Source: Gibbula magus
Lineage: Eukaryota > Mollusca > Gastropoda > Trochida > Trochidae
Assembly (NCBI GenBank): GCA_936450465.1
Contig: OW388289.1
Span: 77,984,593-78,048,592, forward strand
Direction of reading: 5' to 3'
Length of the DNA: 64,000 nt
Part shown: positions 22,800 to 34,900 of the stretch, piece by piece
How positions within the stretch are numbered: the first letter of the stretch is position 1
How the letters are laid out: every line of letters begins with the position of its first letter
The notes under the pieces: model-generated
What the model saw: only the letters and a program-made list of their open reading frames with translations
Database searches by the model: none
Told to the model about the DNA's origin: nothing
Translations under genes and position numbers: made by a program

Positions 22800-24790
22800 C
22801 ACTCAGCATTGTCATTGTTCATTTGCCTAAAACAATATGTTCAGTATATAAGTATGTTGTTGTAAATGAATCACTTATATTTCAATGTTTTGTTTCTGAA
22901 ATCGTATTTACTTTACGTATATGGTTTAGTATGACATTTCATAAAACATATTATCTTATACTTGTAGTATTACATTTTCTTTATCAAACATTTAATTTTA
23001 TGTTCCTATAGTATTAAGTTAAAGCAGATAATGTTATTTTGGAAACTAGACTCACTATAATTATGTGGAATGGAATAAAATGATTCGTAACATTAAAATT
23101 TGTATTCCAATTACGACATGAGTATTAAATGCATTGTACATGTACAAGTTTTCTACTTTTTCATTTCCTGAAAGATTAATCGTAATTATAACATTTATCA
23201 CATACACAGAGCTGCATACAAGTTTCAGACTGACATTTATGGCCCAATGTGCGTCTCTCTACTTCCTTGCGAAATATTTTTAGATTAAATTTTTATTATT
23301 TTGCCACAAATTATATCTGCTTGTCCAAATTTCATAATGTCGGCATGTCATCCCACACATCTAAGTTGAATACAGCAATATTGCGGAATATTTCATCGAA
23401 ACAATCATTTTGCATGCAGGGCTAGGTACATTCTACTTTCGCAATGTTATAAGTTTGTCGATTACTATGGCATTTGTTATATTGAGAAATGTTATAATAA
23501 TTATGATGAATTAAATTTCAAAAGATATTTAATTAATGAAAAATGCAAAGTGTACCTGCATCTAAGCTGTATCTAATTAAGGTGGTTGTTTTCCAACTTC
23601 TTTAAAGGGTTACTTACCCTCTCAAACATATTTCATAACCTTTAAATACTGATAAAATAAAGTTCACCGTGTCCTAGATAACCCTTTCAATGAAGCAAGC
23701 ATGTAAATGTGCTTGTATCTTGTCAAAAGTGCTGTTAGCCGACAACAAAGACAGAATGTGTCTTTCTTAATTAGAATTTGGACAAAATACTGAGTATACA
23801 CGTCATAGCAAGCCCACGTATACCTGAGAATATAGTTTACTTATCATTACAAACAATTTTAGCGATATAGACGGGGTTTTAAACATATTAACATATCATG
23901 GTAATGCCACTGTACTTGTAAATGTTATCCATTTGTATAAAAGGTACAAGAACATGTCCATTGTCATTTTCATTTGACTGTCACATTTTAACCATATTCT
24001 AATCCGTTACATTTTTTAAAAATTGGCGGCACGTCGACAAATCCCATATTCTAACACCTTCTTTGAAATTAAATCATATTTTTTAAACTTGCACTCGCAG
24101 GATTGTTCAGTAGTTGCTACCGTTGAACCAGAACACACCTGATAACTTGTCATCAGATGAGGCACAGATTCATTCAAACATTTTTCTTGTAATTTTGCCA
24201 CTCGACGTTCAATATAAATTACTTTAGACGTTGAAACGTTCATCTTCTAAACTCTATTTAAATAAGTGCAACCATATATTCTCTGTAACCTGCTGTCAAC
24301 GAGACACGTCTCCATTGAGTCATTAAATATGGGTGTATTACTTTGTGACTAGTAGAAACGTTCACATAAATATACACGTACAGTGACACGTAGGTTTTTT
24401 TCTCTTCGAGTAAATCAGATAAACACTCCTATAAAACAACTGCCTTCTCATCATCATCAGCACAGATATACAAACAATGTAGTCAGCATTCCCGGGTATC
24501 TATACACAGATCTTCCTCCTTCCATCCCCTACACTGTGATAGCATCTCCTTGATAAATCTTCACACGGATCTCTAATCTCAACATAATGCAGCCTTTCTA
24601 ACTGTCAGTGGAGGAGGTGCACCTCTCAAGTTGTGACATAAACACAAAAGAGACGTTTAAATGATAACTGAAACGTTTTGGTTTATGATTTGTGAACTTC
24701 CTATTCGTTGAGTGTTGTACTAGTCTAGTCGGGTGAAAATGTAACAGTTTTGATTTTTATGACCTTATCTGAAAAAGTACAAAGTCATTT
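22800..24790. other. Intergenic, no gene seen
   Basis: AT-rich; open frames at 22823 and 24016 (minus) are short and featureless. Confidence 0.35.
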
Positions 24791-24797
24791 TTTTTCG

Positions 24798-24892
24798 GGA
24801 CGAGTTCCTTGCAGTGTTTGAATCCACACCCTTAGATTCAGACAGCAACAGCCAGCACTCTAACAACATTCTAAACGTTAACCTAAACGGCG
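24798..24892 (-). mobile_element. tRNA-derived SINE head, copy 2 (diverged)
   Basis: Shares AGTTCCTTGC, CCACACCCT and CCAGCACT blocks with the copy at 22588-22690. The B box has decayed to GGATTCAAACA. Confidence 0.55.
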
Positions 24893-25720
24893 TGTATTGT
24901 AATGTAGATATACATAATAATGCATTCACATTTTGGATATTTAATGTTGTAAATTTGTTATAATTATTGTTCAAGAACATTTGACAATCTCGGCTGACCA
25001 AGCATTTAACCTTGTATACATACTGTTCTGTACTTAACATACACAAGTTTGAATCCGTTTCAAATAAAATAATTCAGCAAAATACTTTTAGGTATTATTC
25101 TAAAGGTACTTTATCAAGCAAAAAGGTAACTCCAACATGTGAAAGAAGAAATGACCATTGTTTCTGGGCCACACCTACATTATGAAAGTTAGAAACTATC
25201 TGTAATTCAATTTTCTTTATTTCTAACCAACCATTGAATGGTCTTCAATTGCAATGACCCAAAATGGGTCAACTATATATGACTAAGTAATCTAGAGTCA
25301 ACTGTAGAACTTGACTGCCTTAATCAGAATGTAGACAAGCTCATCAAACTGGCAGTTGAGAAGATTCCGGATAAAACCATTAGTCATGTATTATACACCA
25401 TGGTGATTCAGGTATCTGAAGATCTGATTCAGGATGTATTCATCGAGATCGTGATGATGTATTCTCAGTTAAAGATTTCAGAAAGATCTTATGAGAACTT
25501 AAAGACGTCATACCCGCAGAGTGTCACTGTAAAGTGGACACTGTACAAATACGTTCATGGAATGAAAAATAAACGAGAAACCTGAAACCTCTTCTTTTAC
25601 AAATAGGTTGTGTAAAAAAACCTTTAATTTGAAACTTGTACATATAATTGACGATATCGAGATATACCATACCTGCATCTAGAACATCGATGTGGGATTA
25701 CATTATTGAGAGAAGATATC

Positions 25721-25721
<1 letters not shown>

Positions 25722-25754
<33 letters not shown>
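25722..25754 (+). repeat. (TAA)n microsatellite
   Basis: About ten perfect AAT/TAA units at the left edge of a GC-richer block. Confidence 0.85.
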
Positions 25755-25755
<1 letters not shown>

Positions 25756-26140
25756 TGGATATCTATAACGCGCTACCTCCAGGTACTAATACCTGCTCAT
25801 GGCGCGACCGACATATTACCCCTGGTCCACGAGTACAGAACACTCCCGAAGGAGATTACAACCGGTCGCCTGTCAGGCGCTCAAGGTTCAAATTCAGACT
25901 ACCATCGTATCATACCAGCTACCCATTTTACTTCTGGGTGGACAGAGGCACACTTCGAACTAAGTCACTTACCCAGGGTGACACCACAAGTCTCTCAACT
26001 CATGTCTCAGTTTGGGGCAGGGAATTACCCTTCAAACTCTCAGTTTCTCCAGCAATGTAGCGGGTAACCTATCCATGCGGCGAGCCGCGCCCATTGTTGT
26101 TGAACTTCACTGATAGCGGTCAACTGAGCTACAATTGTAT
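25755..26140. mobile_element. GC-rich block next to (TAA)n, possible interspersed element
   Basis: Base composition differs sharply from the flanks and two long overlapping open frames (139 and 101 codons) are present, but neither resembles a known protein. A GC-rich body abutting a simple A-rich repeat suggests a retroposed element, perhaps minus-strand with (TTA)n at its 3' end. The assignment is tentative. Confidence 0.3.
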
Positions 26141-26164
26141 GCACAGGACCACGTGCAACCCATC

Positions 26165-26527
26165 TTTTCAACTTCAAGTTCGAAATCTGAAGTTGATATT
26201 ATAAAGGTTAATGGACATAATAACACCCTTCAAACCTCAAGATAACATGTCTTTCAAGACATTCCCCGTGAAATCAAGAAACATAATCATTTAGACAATC
26301 TTTTTTATATTGTTTTGTAAATGTAAAATTTGAATTATTCGCATAGTTAATTGGTGCGAAATGAAGAATAACTTGTTTCAGAGACATCAATCATGACTTC
26401 AAAGACAAAACCCTCAAGAGATAAGTCTGGTTTTAGTTTTCATAGTTTAAAATTCGTATTAGGCATTAAGAAAACATTAATGTAACACTCCATCTATTCA
26501 ACTTCAAGTTCAAAATCTGAAGTTGTA
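26165..26527. repeat. Pair of palindromic 27-bp repeats flanking ~300 bp
   Basis: CAACTTCAAGTTC, then AAATCTGAAGTTG, occurs at about 26168-26194 and 26499-26525 with one difference. Each copy is itself a hairpin (CAACTTCA/TGAAGTTG). They could be the ends of a small non-autonomous transposon. Confidence 0.4.
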
Positions 26528-26529
26528 CA

Positions 26530-29500
26530 AACATTGTGTACTTGATGACAAGTGGTTGTTTTATGAAATGTGATTTAAAAGCTGTCAAGGCAGACAATTG
26601 ATGTGTACTGTTCAACATAAGTAAGTGTCCACAGCTGGGAGAAGGGTGTGCACATTATGTAAACGTTTTCCTGTGCACCGTGACGAGTTGTCAGATATTG
26701 GGAGCGTGAGGTTAAAGTTTACCAGCCAACCCTGCAAGGATGGAGACTCCAAAAGTGATGGTAGTTTTTTTAAACGAATGACAAGTAATGTATACCATTA
26801 CATTTTTATTGATGTTATAATTCTGAATGAATTTATTTTTCTGTTTTCGATTTTTAATTGACATGATTGAATGGAATTTGTCAATGACACATAAGGCTTA
26901 TGTCCTTAGCAAAAGCTCTAGGTAACAATACAAACCTTATGCAAATGAACCCACGCTTAAGTAAATAGTCCCCAACTTACAAAACATGTAGATCTCCTTG
27001 TTGAGTTTTATGATCAGAAGGGAATTAAAAGCTTTAAACAAATAAAAAAAATTACAGGAATGGACGTTAAATTGTCTCCTAGTTCAAAGTTCAAGGTTGA
27101 TTGAACATTAATTAATAGTTGCTAATGTATTGTTATGTGTAACCTTAGCATGCATCTTAGATAAATAAAGTTTGTTTTTGTTTTCATTCCACGAAATGAA
27201 TTGAATATAAAACAAAAATGGAAATGATTCCATGTCAATAGTTCAAAGTTCTTCAGTACAGCCGTCGTGTAAGTTTATAACGTAAACCTCATATTATATA
27301 GTTAATGTATATGAATAAAGCAACTTTTAATTAATAAATGAAGTAATATGCATTTTCATTTAATATATGTAAATGAAAATAATCAATTATATGTAGTTTG
27401 TTAATAATGTAAAGAAGGAATTGTGTTTCAATGATTGGTTATCATCTTGTATTCAAACGTAAACTATTTGATTATAGTTGTTAACCCGTGAATGCATTAC
27501 TTATATATTCCTAGGAGTTCTATTAAGTATCATGTTCAAAGAAGGCAATCACTGTGTCATACTTAGGGTAAGCGATAACTTGCAAAATCACAACGAGTTT
27601 GTTTAATTTGATAAAGAAGAATGAAATATCCCATTACATAATTTGATAAAGCGTGTGTATGTTATAACAATGATCTAACTAACCAATCAAAGTGACTCAG
27701 CGCATAAAGTATACGTCTCGCAATCCTCTTCTAATACAATAAATATTGAGTTACGTGTTTGAAAAATATACGAGCATAAACCAAACAATTATTCTTCGTT
27801 TTACAGAATAAAGAAATATCACATTACATTCTCTGTCACAGATAAAACATGCAATAACTGATTATTTCTTTCTTATATCACAGGAAAACCTTAACAACCA
27901 GAAACATGGTTCGTCTTACAGCAATAAAAACAAATAAATAGAATATAAGATTGCATTTTATTGCCCAAGAACCTTAATACAGACAGTGCTTTCATTCATG
28001 GTTCTCTTCCGGGAACGCCAAAGGGAAGAATGTCAATGGCACCACCCCTCGTGGTGGATATGCCAGGGAATATATGGAACTCCATGCACGTTCCTTCCCT
28101 AACCTGAGTCACAGAGAGGTGCGGTGCCTATTGTGGTTTCTATGACTACCAGAATAAGAATGAGTGTGGGGTGTCTCTCTGTGACCATTACATCTGCATC
28201 TGGAAATATCGTTTACTGTCACAGGGAAGTAGGTGCAAGTACGGTGATCTTAAAGAAAGTCAGATGTGCCATGTTTGAGGCATTAAGAAGTTGTAATGAC
28301 GAAAATGAAGGAAACTATTTTCAAACAATCTCCTTATTTATGAAATATAGACTCTTTTTTAAAGATAACGGTTTGATAAGGACACTTGCATATGTATCGA
28401 ACGTCGCCTAGCATGAATAAAGAAGTTATTTTCCATGTTTCTCTTCATTTTCAATAAACGAAAAGGTCGATAGACAAGCTTTCTATTGCAAACATTTCAC
28501 ATAGTTTGTTTCAAACGCAGTTTCCCCTTTGTGTTAGGGTATCTCTTATGAGAGTATGATACTTAATATTGTATATCTGTTCAAACAAACATGGGGTGAT
28601 GATAATGTTATTTCAAGGTGGTTTCAAGGACATAATGTTTAGTATTTAAGGTGAAATGTTATGAAGAATAGAGATTATGTTATTATACGATTTTGTCGGC
28701 ACAATCTACCTTCTTGAACATACATATATTGACGCATGATTACTGAAGGACGCCATAAAACAAGCCCTTTTGACTCTGATATCCTGTAGTTAAGGATAAT
28801 TGAAACGATGATTTCTTAAAACGTGTGTTTTTCCTAAATATGAACAGGCAATGTTTTTAAATTTCAAATTAGTTTCGTTGGCTGATGTAACTCTATTTCA
28901 GTCGCATGTGTCGTTTGTGGTTTGAAATATCTTGTAGTTTATGTAATGGTATTGTTTCTTTTGCCTTTGAGTGTAGGTTTAAAGATGAATTTATAAGTTT
29001 GAGAATATTCAAAATATTTATCTGTTTTCAGTGGATGTCATTTATAAGTAAAATTCATATACATGGGTATGTATGCAATCAATTACCCAACACTCATATG
29101 TATGTACATAGCGTCGGTTTTTATGAATTATGTACAATGTCCCTTTGAAGATTGAGACTTAAGGCTTGTTTCAAACGTTATTGCTCGTATCAGCTGCTGT
29201 ACATGTGTATATATAGACTAGATTATAAGGTATGTAAACAATCTGTCACTGTCATTTTAACCATGTCATATTCGCTTTAAAAACAGCACAATTGGTCATA
29301 AAATAGTTGATATCAAGTCTGATGTCCTGTAGATAGACCTGTGGGATTAAGGTCAATGCATTCAACAGAGTGACCTTGTTCTGTTGGGTTCTCAAGCTTG
29401 TATCATGTACCACACAGTTAGTCAGTATCAAACTGCCAATATAACTGGACAGGAATGTTATCTCGTATCGGAATTGATGTTATATGTACACGTACCAGTA

Positions 29501-29615
29501 GGTGACAGAAGCTGTACATGTAATATGTATTATTGTGGGACTTATGTCATATTCTTTATTTACTCGTGCTTAACTTTATTACTTTAGGTCTTTGAAGGGC
29601 ATTTAGAAGTGGTAT
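26530..29615. other. Intergenic, no supported gene
   Basis: Mostly AT-rich. A GC-richer stretch at 28000-28140 reads open on the plus strand with protein-like composition (YMELHARSFPNLSHREVRC) but soon ends, lacks splice support and matches no family I recognise. Confidence 0.35.
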
Positions 29616-29620
29616 ACATA

Positions 29621-29735
29621 AGAACAGGAAGATTTTCTTGATAACAACTTACCTGATGAGGGAGTGAGTATGTACTCCGAAACGTCGTGTATATTCACAT
29701 TGAAGAAGTTGTTATCCAGAAAATCTTCCTGTTCT
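29621..29735 (+). ncRNA. Hammerhead-ribozyme-like core inside a 30-bp-arm hairpin
   Basis: Two 30-base arms (29621-29650 and 29706-29735) are reverse complements with one mismatch. Between them lies CTGATGA (29653-29659), a stem-loop GGAGT/ACTCC (29661-29678 with one bulged G), then GAAACGTC (29679-29686). These are the conserved parts of a hammerhead ribozyme: CUGANGA, stem II, GAAA, and a GUC cleavage triplet at 29686. Stem I would begin with C29652-G29687 and A29651-U29688, then after an internal loop continue in the long arms. Stem III is only AC/GU with no loop, so cleavage would need two molecules pairing through the self-complementary ACGU, as described for minimal type I hammerheads in retroelements. 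No reverse transcriptase is seen nearby. Activity is inferred. Confidence 0.5.
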
Positions 29736-29739
29736 TTTA

Positions 29740-31680
29740 TTAGTTTACTTTGTGAACTATACATGCTTTGCCAATACCGCAAGCATTAGCCTCTGTAGTG
29801 TGGAACAGGCGTTAGAATCAAATTCTTGAACCGTTTACTAAGAGCAGTGACAACACAGTATGTTCACTACTCAATGGAAATACCATTTGATATATACCAC
29901 CACTGTTGACTGATAGTGGTTTCACCTTTCAAATACGGTTATCATATAATACAAGCGGGTATTACAGATACGATACGGGTCGGGTGTACAGACAGGTTTT
30001 TCATCCGTTCTACGAAAGGATAAAAGCATACACTCAATAACCGTACTCTTCAATATGCCATGTCCTCCCAGTGATAAACGTTCAGAGTCATGTACGCGTT
30101 ATGCTGAGTTAGAAGTTTAGAAGGAAACTAATTATGGCAGTGTTACAACAGGGTTACAATTGTGTTCCACTAGACTTGAGCATACTCCCGAGAGTGTATA
30201 CGTTTTAAATATGCACTATTATTATTTATCATGTATCTTGAATAGCATTCATAGACGGTAGATCATAGGCAGTAGGCCTATTCTTATTGATAGAAAACAA
30301 AGTGAAGAAAACATCAACTGTGGAATTGTAAGTGCTCGACATATTTCTTTTCTTACAATGTTTGATAGTTACATTTGAAGAGAAGTACCACTTTGAACTT
30401 TGACATTATATCCGATCTGGTCGTTTATGTTGCTGGTATAACAATATATTTTACGGGCACCTCTGTGTTACTTATGTTTAATCTATGACAGTAGTACGTA
30501 TTGACTATCAGTACGAATGAGTATGATTATACCATTACAATTATTTTTATTATCATTATGAATTATTTTCAAGAAAACTTTAAGATATACCTATTTATAT
30601 TTCATTTTAACAAGATCTTTTTTTTTACCACTATTATTATCAAATCATAAAAGAAAAATATCGAACTACAGCTTACCACCGTCTTAGTACTTATAGGTAT
30701 TATCGACATTATTATTACCAAACACATGTGTATTTATAATTATCATGTACTACCATCACTGTTAGTACCAAGCATAGTAACTTCCAAGTATTATAACCGT
30801 TTAAAACCCTGATCATGTTAAGTAGCATGGCAAGTAATTTAATCATTATATATTTTCAACACCTACTTCCCTCTTTCACAGAGACATGGAGTTAACGGTT
30901 CATTAACACAGACACTTTCCACATAAAGGGGGAAGGATATATGCACAATAAATACGTCGGTGCAGTCGCCAATGTAGCCATGCATGCACTGGCCTAGTCG
31001 TCTATTGACGGAATAGTGCAGCTAGACAGCTTATATCTTTATGAAGAGATGGTAAATATGCACCACACTCTCCTTAATGCAGATATAATGTATTCAACAC
31101 ATTCGGCTTTGACAGATTCATAGGAAGGCCAGACGGGGGCATTCGAAGCTTGAATGACATCAAGTACAGCTGAGGATTTCAATAAAACGAATCGATCCTG
31201 GTGGTCTATTGAAGGCATCTTTCACTCAGATCGGCGTGTAGCGGATAGACCACCAGAGCACGTACTGCAGGGAGAGTGTGGTGGTTTACTGCTACTTGAG
31301 AACGTGTTGCGGTTTCTCACCTGTGTTCTCAATGTGTTTACAGGTGATCTATTAAACGCCCACCTACCTGCGACAGGTACTCACTGTACGCATCGGAAAT
31401 ACCTTAACCACAAGCCCTCACTGTTTATAAGAGAATATGTCATTAAACAAACTGACATCTTAATTGAAGAAATCTTAAGATTTATTGGGAATATATAAAA
31501 CGGAAATTCCGGGTGTTGGGGTAGACATGTATGTCTCCTACCCCCACAAGGACACGGGAGTAACAAAACAATAGTAAATAACACTCTAACCTTATCACAC
31601 TCCGGAATGTCATATGTAAACCATATGGTCAATAGATATCACTAGACCTTTCATTCATAACAGATAAGTTTACCTCTAAC
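29740..31680. other. Intergenic, no supported gene
   Basis: The 114-codon open frame at 31154-31498 has no recognised domain and no splice context. Confidence 0.35.
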
Positions 31681-31689
31681 CTCGACTCT

Positions 31690-31902
31690 GATTGGTCGAG
31701 TGACGTGTGAGATCCCAATATGGAGGTATTACTACGCGAGGTGATCTTACGTCACAGTCTGACCGGGTTACTCATTGTTGCGCTCGACAGGAGCTGAAAG
31801 CGGAAAGTAGGATGATAAAACCAAAGTTTTAAAGCCAGGTGGATAGCGGCGTCGTCAGTGTGAGTGTGAGGAGAACACGCTATCTCCCTGTTCCCCTTCA
31901 AT
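31690..31902 (+). promoter_or_regulatory. Gene C upstream promoter (exon 1a): CCAAT, CRE-like sites
   Basis: A GC-richer block with an inverted CCAAT box (ATTGG, 31691), TGACGT (31701), a CRE-like TTACGTCA (31748-31755) and a weak TATA-like GATAAAA (about 31814). It ends at the exon 1a start codon. The sites are seen; function is inferred. Confidence 0.45.
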
Positions 31903-31947
31903 ATGTGGATCTACGTGCAAGTGTGGCTATTGGCAATCACTTTACAG
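31903..31947 (+). CDS. Gene C exon 1a (signal peptide)
   Basis: Encodes MWIYVQVWLLAITLQ and ends in phase 0 at CAG|GTAGGG. Hydrophobic core and phase match the first exons of genes A and B. Confidence 0.55.
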
Positions 31948-34900
31948 GTAGGGATGTTACCTTAACAATAGCAGATAAAGACATTTATGAACATTTAAGT
32001 ATTATTTCATGCTTTTTCTCTCTTACACGTGTGTCTGTAGATACATGTAAATACCTTCCTAAGGATTATTATAAAGTCCATGTTATATATACCAGCTCTT
32101 TCTACAGTGAATAGTATGTACAAATGTATTTAAATATTATCTGAATAGATATAGCTATACGATTTCTTCCAAGCTATTTCAACAAATGACCATACAGTAG
32201 TTGACTGTAGTGTACGAATGTTCAATGAACCGTGGCTTTTCAGTTGGCGAGACATATCTATAAACGTGAATTGGCGTGTATGTAGTGAATCGTCTAGATC
32301 TACCATCTAGTGTTACACTTTAACATGGCATACCTTTGTCTGACAAAACTTCAAAACTATTCCTGTGTAACCAAGTTATTGTTCTAAGTTTTTAATCTTT
32401 AAGTCTAAATCAAGCGAACAGGAACACTGAACGATACATCATAGATTTCACTACAGTGTTATGGCAGATATCTGCTTCAGCAGCAGTCAACATGTGTATG
32501 GTTTTTACAGTCGTACTCCGCGACGACAACACTGTCATTGAAACATGTCAGTTTCACAAAAAAAAATAAACAAGCCTTTAAATGTGTAGGGCCGTGATGT
32601 GTGTGCAAGGACATATTTCACATGTTAGGTAGTACGTGATTTCAGTGTGTCAGTTATGATGGATATAATACGTGTATATGGACATGCATGGATATTAAAT
32701 ATGACGAAGGACTTAGTTTAAGTTATCATATTTTGTCACATGTGCTACATCATTCCCCTTTCATCGTTGGAACCTGGAAACATTTATCGTTGATAAAAAA
32801 ATTAATTCGTAAGTTAATGTCAAATTTTCATGAAATAAAGATTGATAGCCTGGTACATATATATACGTAGATACGTTACGTCATTCCAGTAACACGAACT
32901 ATTTCATTGAATTAGTGATCTTGTAACAATGTTGGTAGCTCAAGTAAGCCACGTAGCAAACCAATATTAAGATGAAGGAAGTCAAGCTAAGCTAGGCCAC
33001 ATCGTTTCTGTATTAATTGTACCAGTGAGTGTAAGAAAACTAATATTAAGTCTTGTATAGGCCTATTTCACAAGATAATCTTTTTCATGAATTCACTAAA
33101 ATAAGAATGTGTGTCAGTTATAATTAGCCTTCGGTTTATGACCTTAAATAATGTGATATTCATATCGTGACTCTTTTATGATCCAACAGTGGTTGACTTT
33201 ATTTCAAAACTTTTAACAATGTACGAGTGCAATTTTCCATTAACATAAAGCATGACAACGTCATAATTATCATTAGCATAAATAACTTTAAGTAATCTCT
33301 CGATTTCTAAACTGCAGCATATACTTGATTCCCAAGTTGCAGTTGCCGGGGTGTTGAAATGTTCAACACGTCCACTGACAAATGATTGTTAAGCTTGATA
33401 AACTGTCCTTAATCAAACACGAGCGGGTCCCCCAGCTTGGAAAAAAACAGGTGCCCTTTACGTAGTGAGATAAATGTGAAATATACGTGCAGTAGTGCAC
33501 CACCGGTATTACACGATTAGTTTGAGTACCGATATGCCAACTTACTCTCATATAGGGTTCAGGGAACGCTGGGCAGGTGAGAAGGGGGCTACTTAAAAGT
33601 AGTGTAGAGGGTACCCGTATACAGTAGTGTTCGTTATTGATTGACACTTATCGTTTTATTCGGATATGCATATACGGTTTTCAACGACTTTCCTTACTTT
33701 GAGTCTGTTTTATTCTCTCTGATCAGTATAGAGCAGCGTGTATACACATATTGAATATATTTTGTTTGCAATTCTGTTAACAAAATTTTAAACTAACAAA
33801 TTTGTTAATGAAATCTTAGAAATAAAATTATTGAAAAAAATAGAACTGAAAGTTTCTTCAAGCAATCCTTCATTTCAGAGCAGTGGATATCCAATCTTGA
33901 TAAGATTCTATAGACTAAGGACGATCCCTTTAAAGCTTAGGTCTTTATGCCAGTTCGTCTTTTGTATAAATCAGATCATTTGTAATTTTTCAACAATTTG
34001 ATTGGGTCCTTTCCTGTTAGTTTGCATGTTTAGATGCTTGTACTTTTCATATGATCTTAATATGATCTTGAGCTGGGGAACGTGGCACGTCTATTCTTGT
34101 TATTATACTGGAAGCTACATGTATTTCCTCTGTTGAACGACTGGAAAATTCACATTTAACTTGAGACGTCAAGGGGAATCCTAGCATTGCGATAATAGGG
34201 CAATGTGTTTATTCAGTTTTAATTCGATCTCCTTACATTGTATCCTATCCGGTTTACTTTTGATAAGCACGTACGTTAGAGTTATTTAGTATACTTGCCC
34301 TCAGATCAATTGTAAATCACTGCGTTGCTATCGAATAAACTAAAGTCTTACAATAGAGTTGAGTTTATTGATAAACTATTAACAAGAGGTTTTGAACACG
34401 ATTGAAAAAAAAACAGTTGATAACAAGATTTGAGGTTTTAAGAATCAATTTAAGACTCACATTGTCGTATATTTGTTTGAAATGCCTTTTGAATATTGCA
34501 GAATCCTCTGTCTATAGTGTCCTATCTTTGTCAAAATCGAAATACATAAACTTTTATAGCGTAGCCATAAATGCATTTATGAAATGTGAAATATGTTTAT
34601 GAGTGGATGACTCATTTTCGCTGTCAAGTAAAATCTTATTTAATTTTGTATGAATACGCTTTTCTCAGACATGTTTTTAATTCTAAAACGAAAGCGGCTC
34701 TTATTACAGAAACATGTTACAGTATATGCAAGGTCAGCTTGTCAAGCGACCTGTGATGTTAAGATTAATAGACTTGTCAAATACTGCGACATTGTCGATC
34801 CAGGTTAAGCCAGCGATTTCATGAAATATCCCACCTCAAAGAAGTCCTTGTAAGGTACAGCGAACATAAAAGATGTAATATCGGGGTCATTTCACAACCA

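Noticed and set aside
25648..26067. 139- and 101-codon overlapping open frames in the GC-rich block after (TAA)n
   Set aside because: The first runs through the microsatellite (poly-Ile) and neither resembles a known protein; better explained as a repeat element.
28000..28140. Protein-like open stretch (YMELHARSFPNLSHREVRC)
   Set aside because: Too short, ends without splice sites, and no family could be recognised.
31154..31498. 114-codon open frame upstream of gene C
   Set aside because: No recognisable domain, no splice or promoter support, and composition like the surrounding intergenic DNA.
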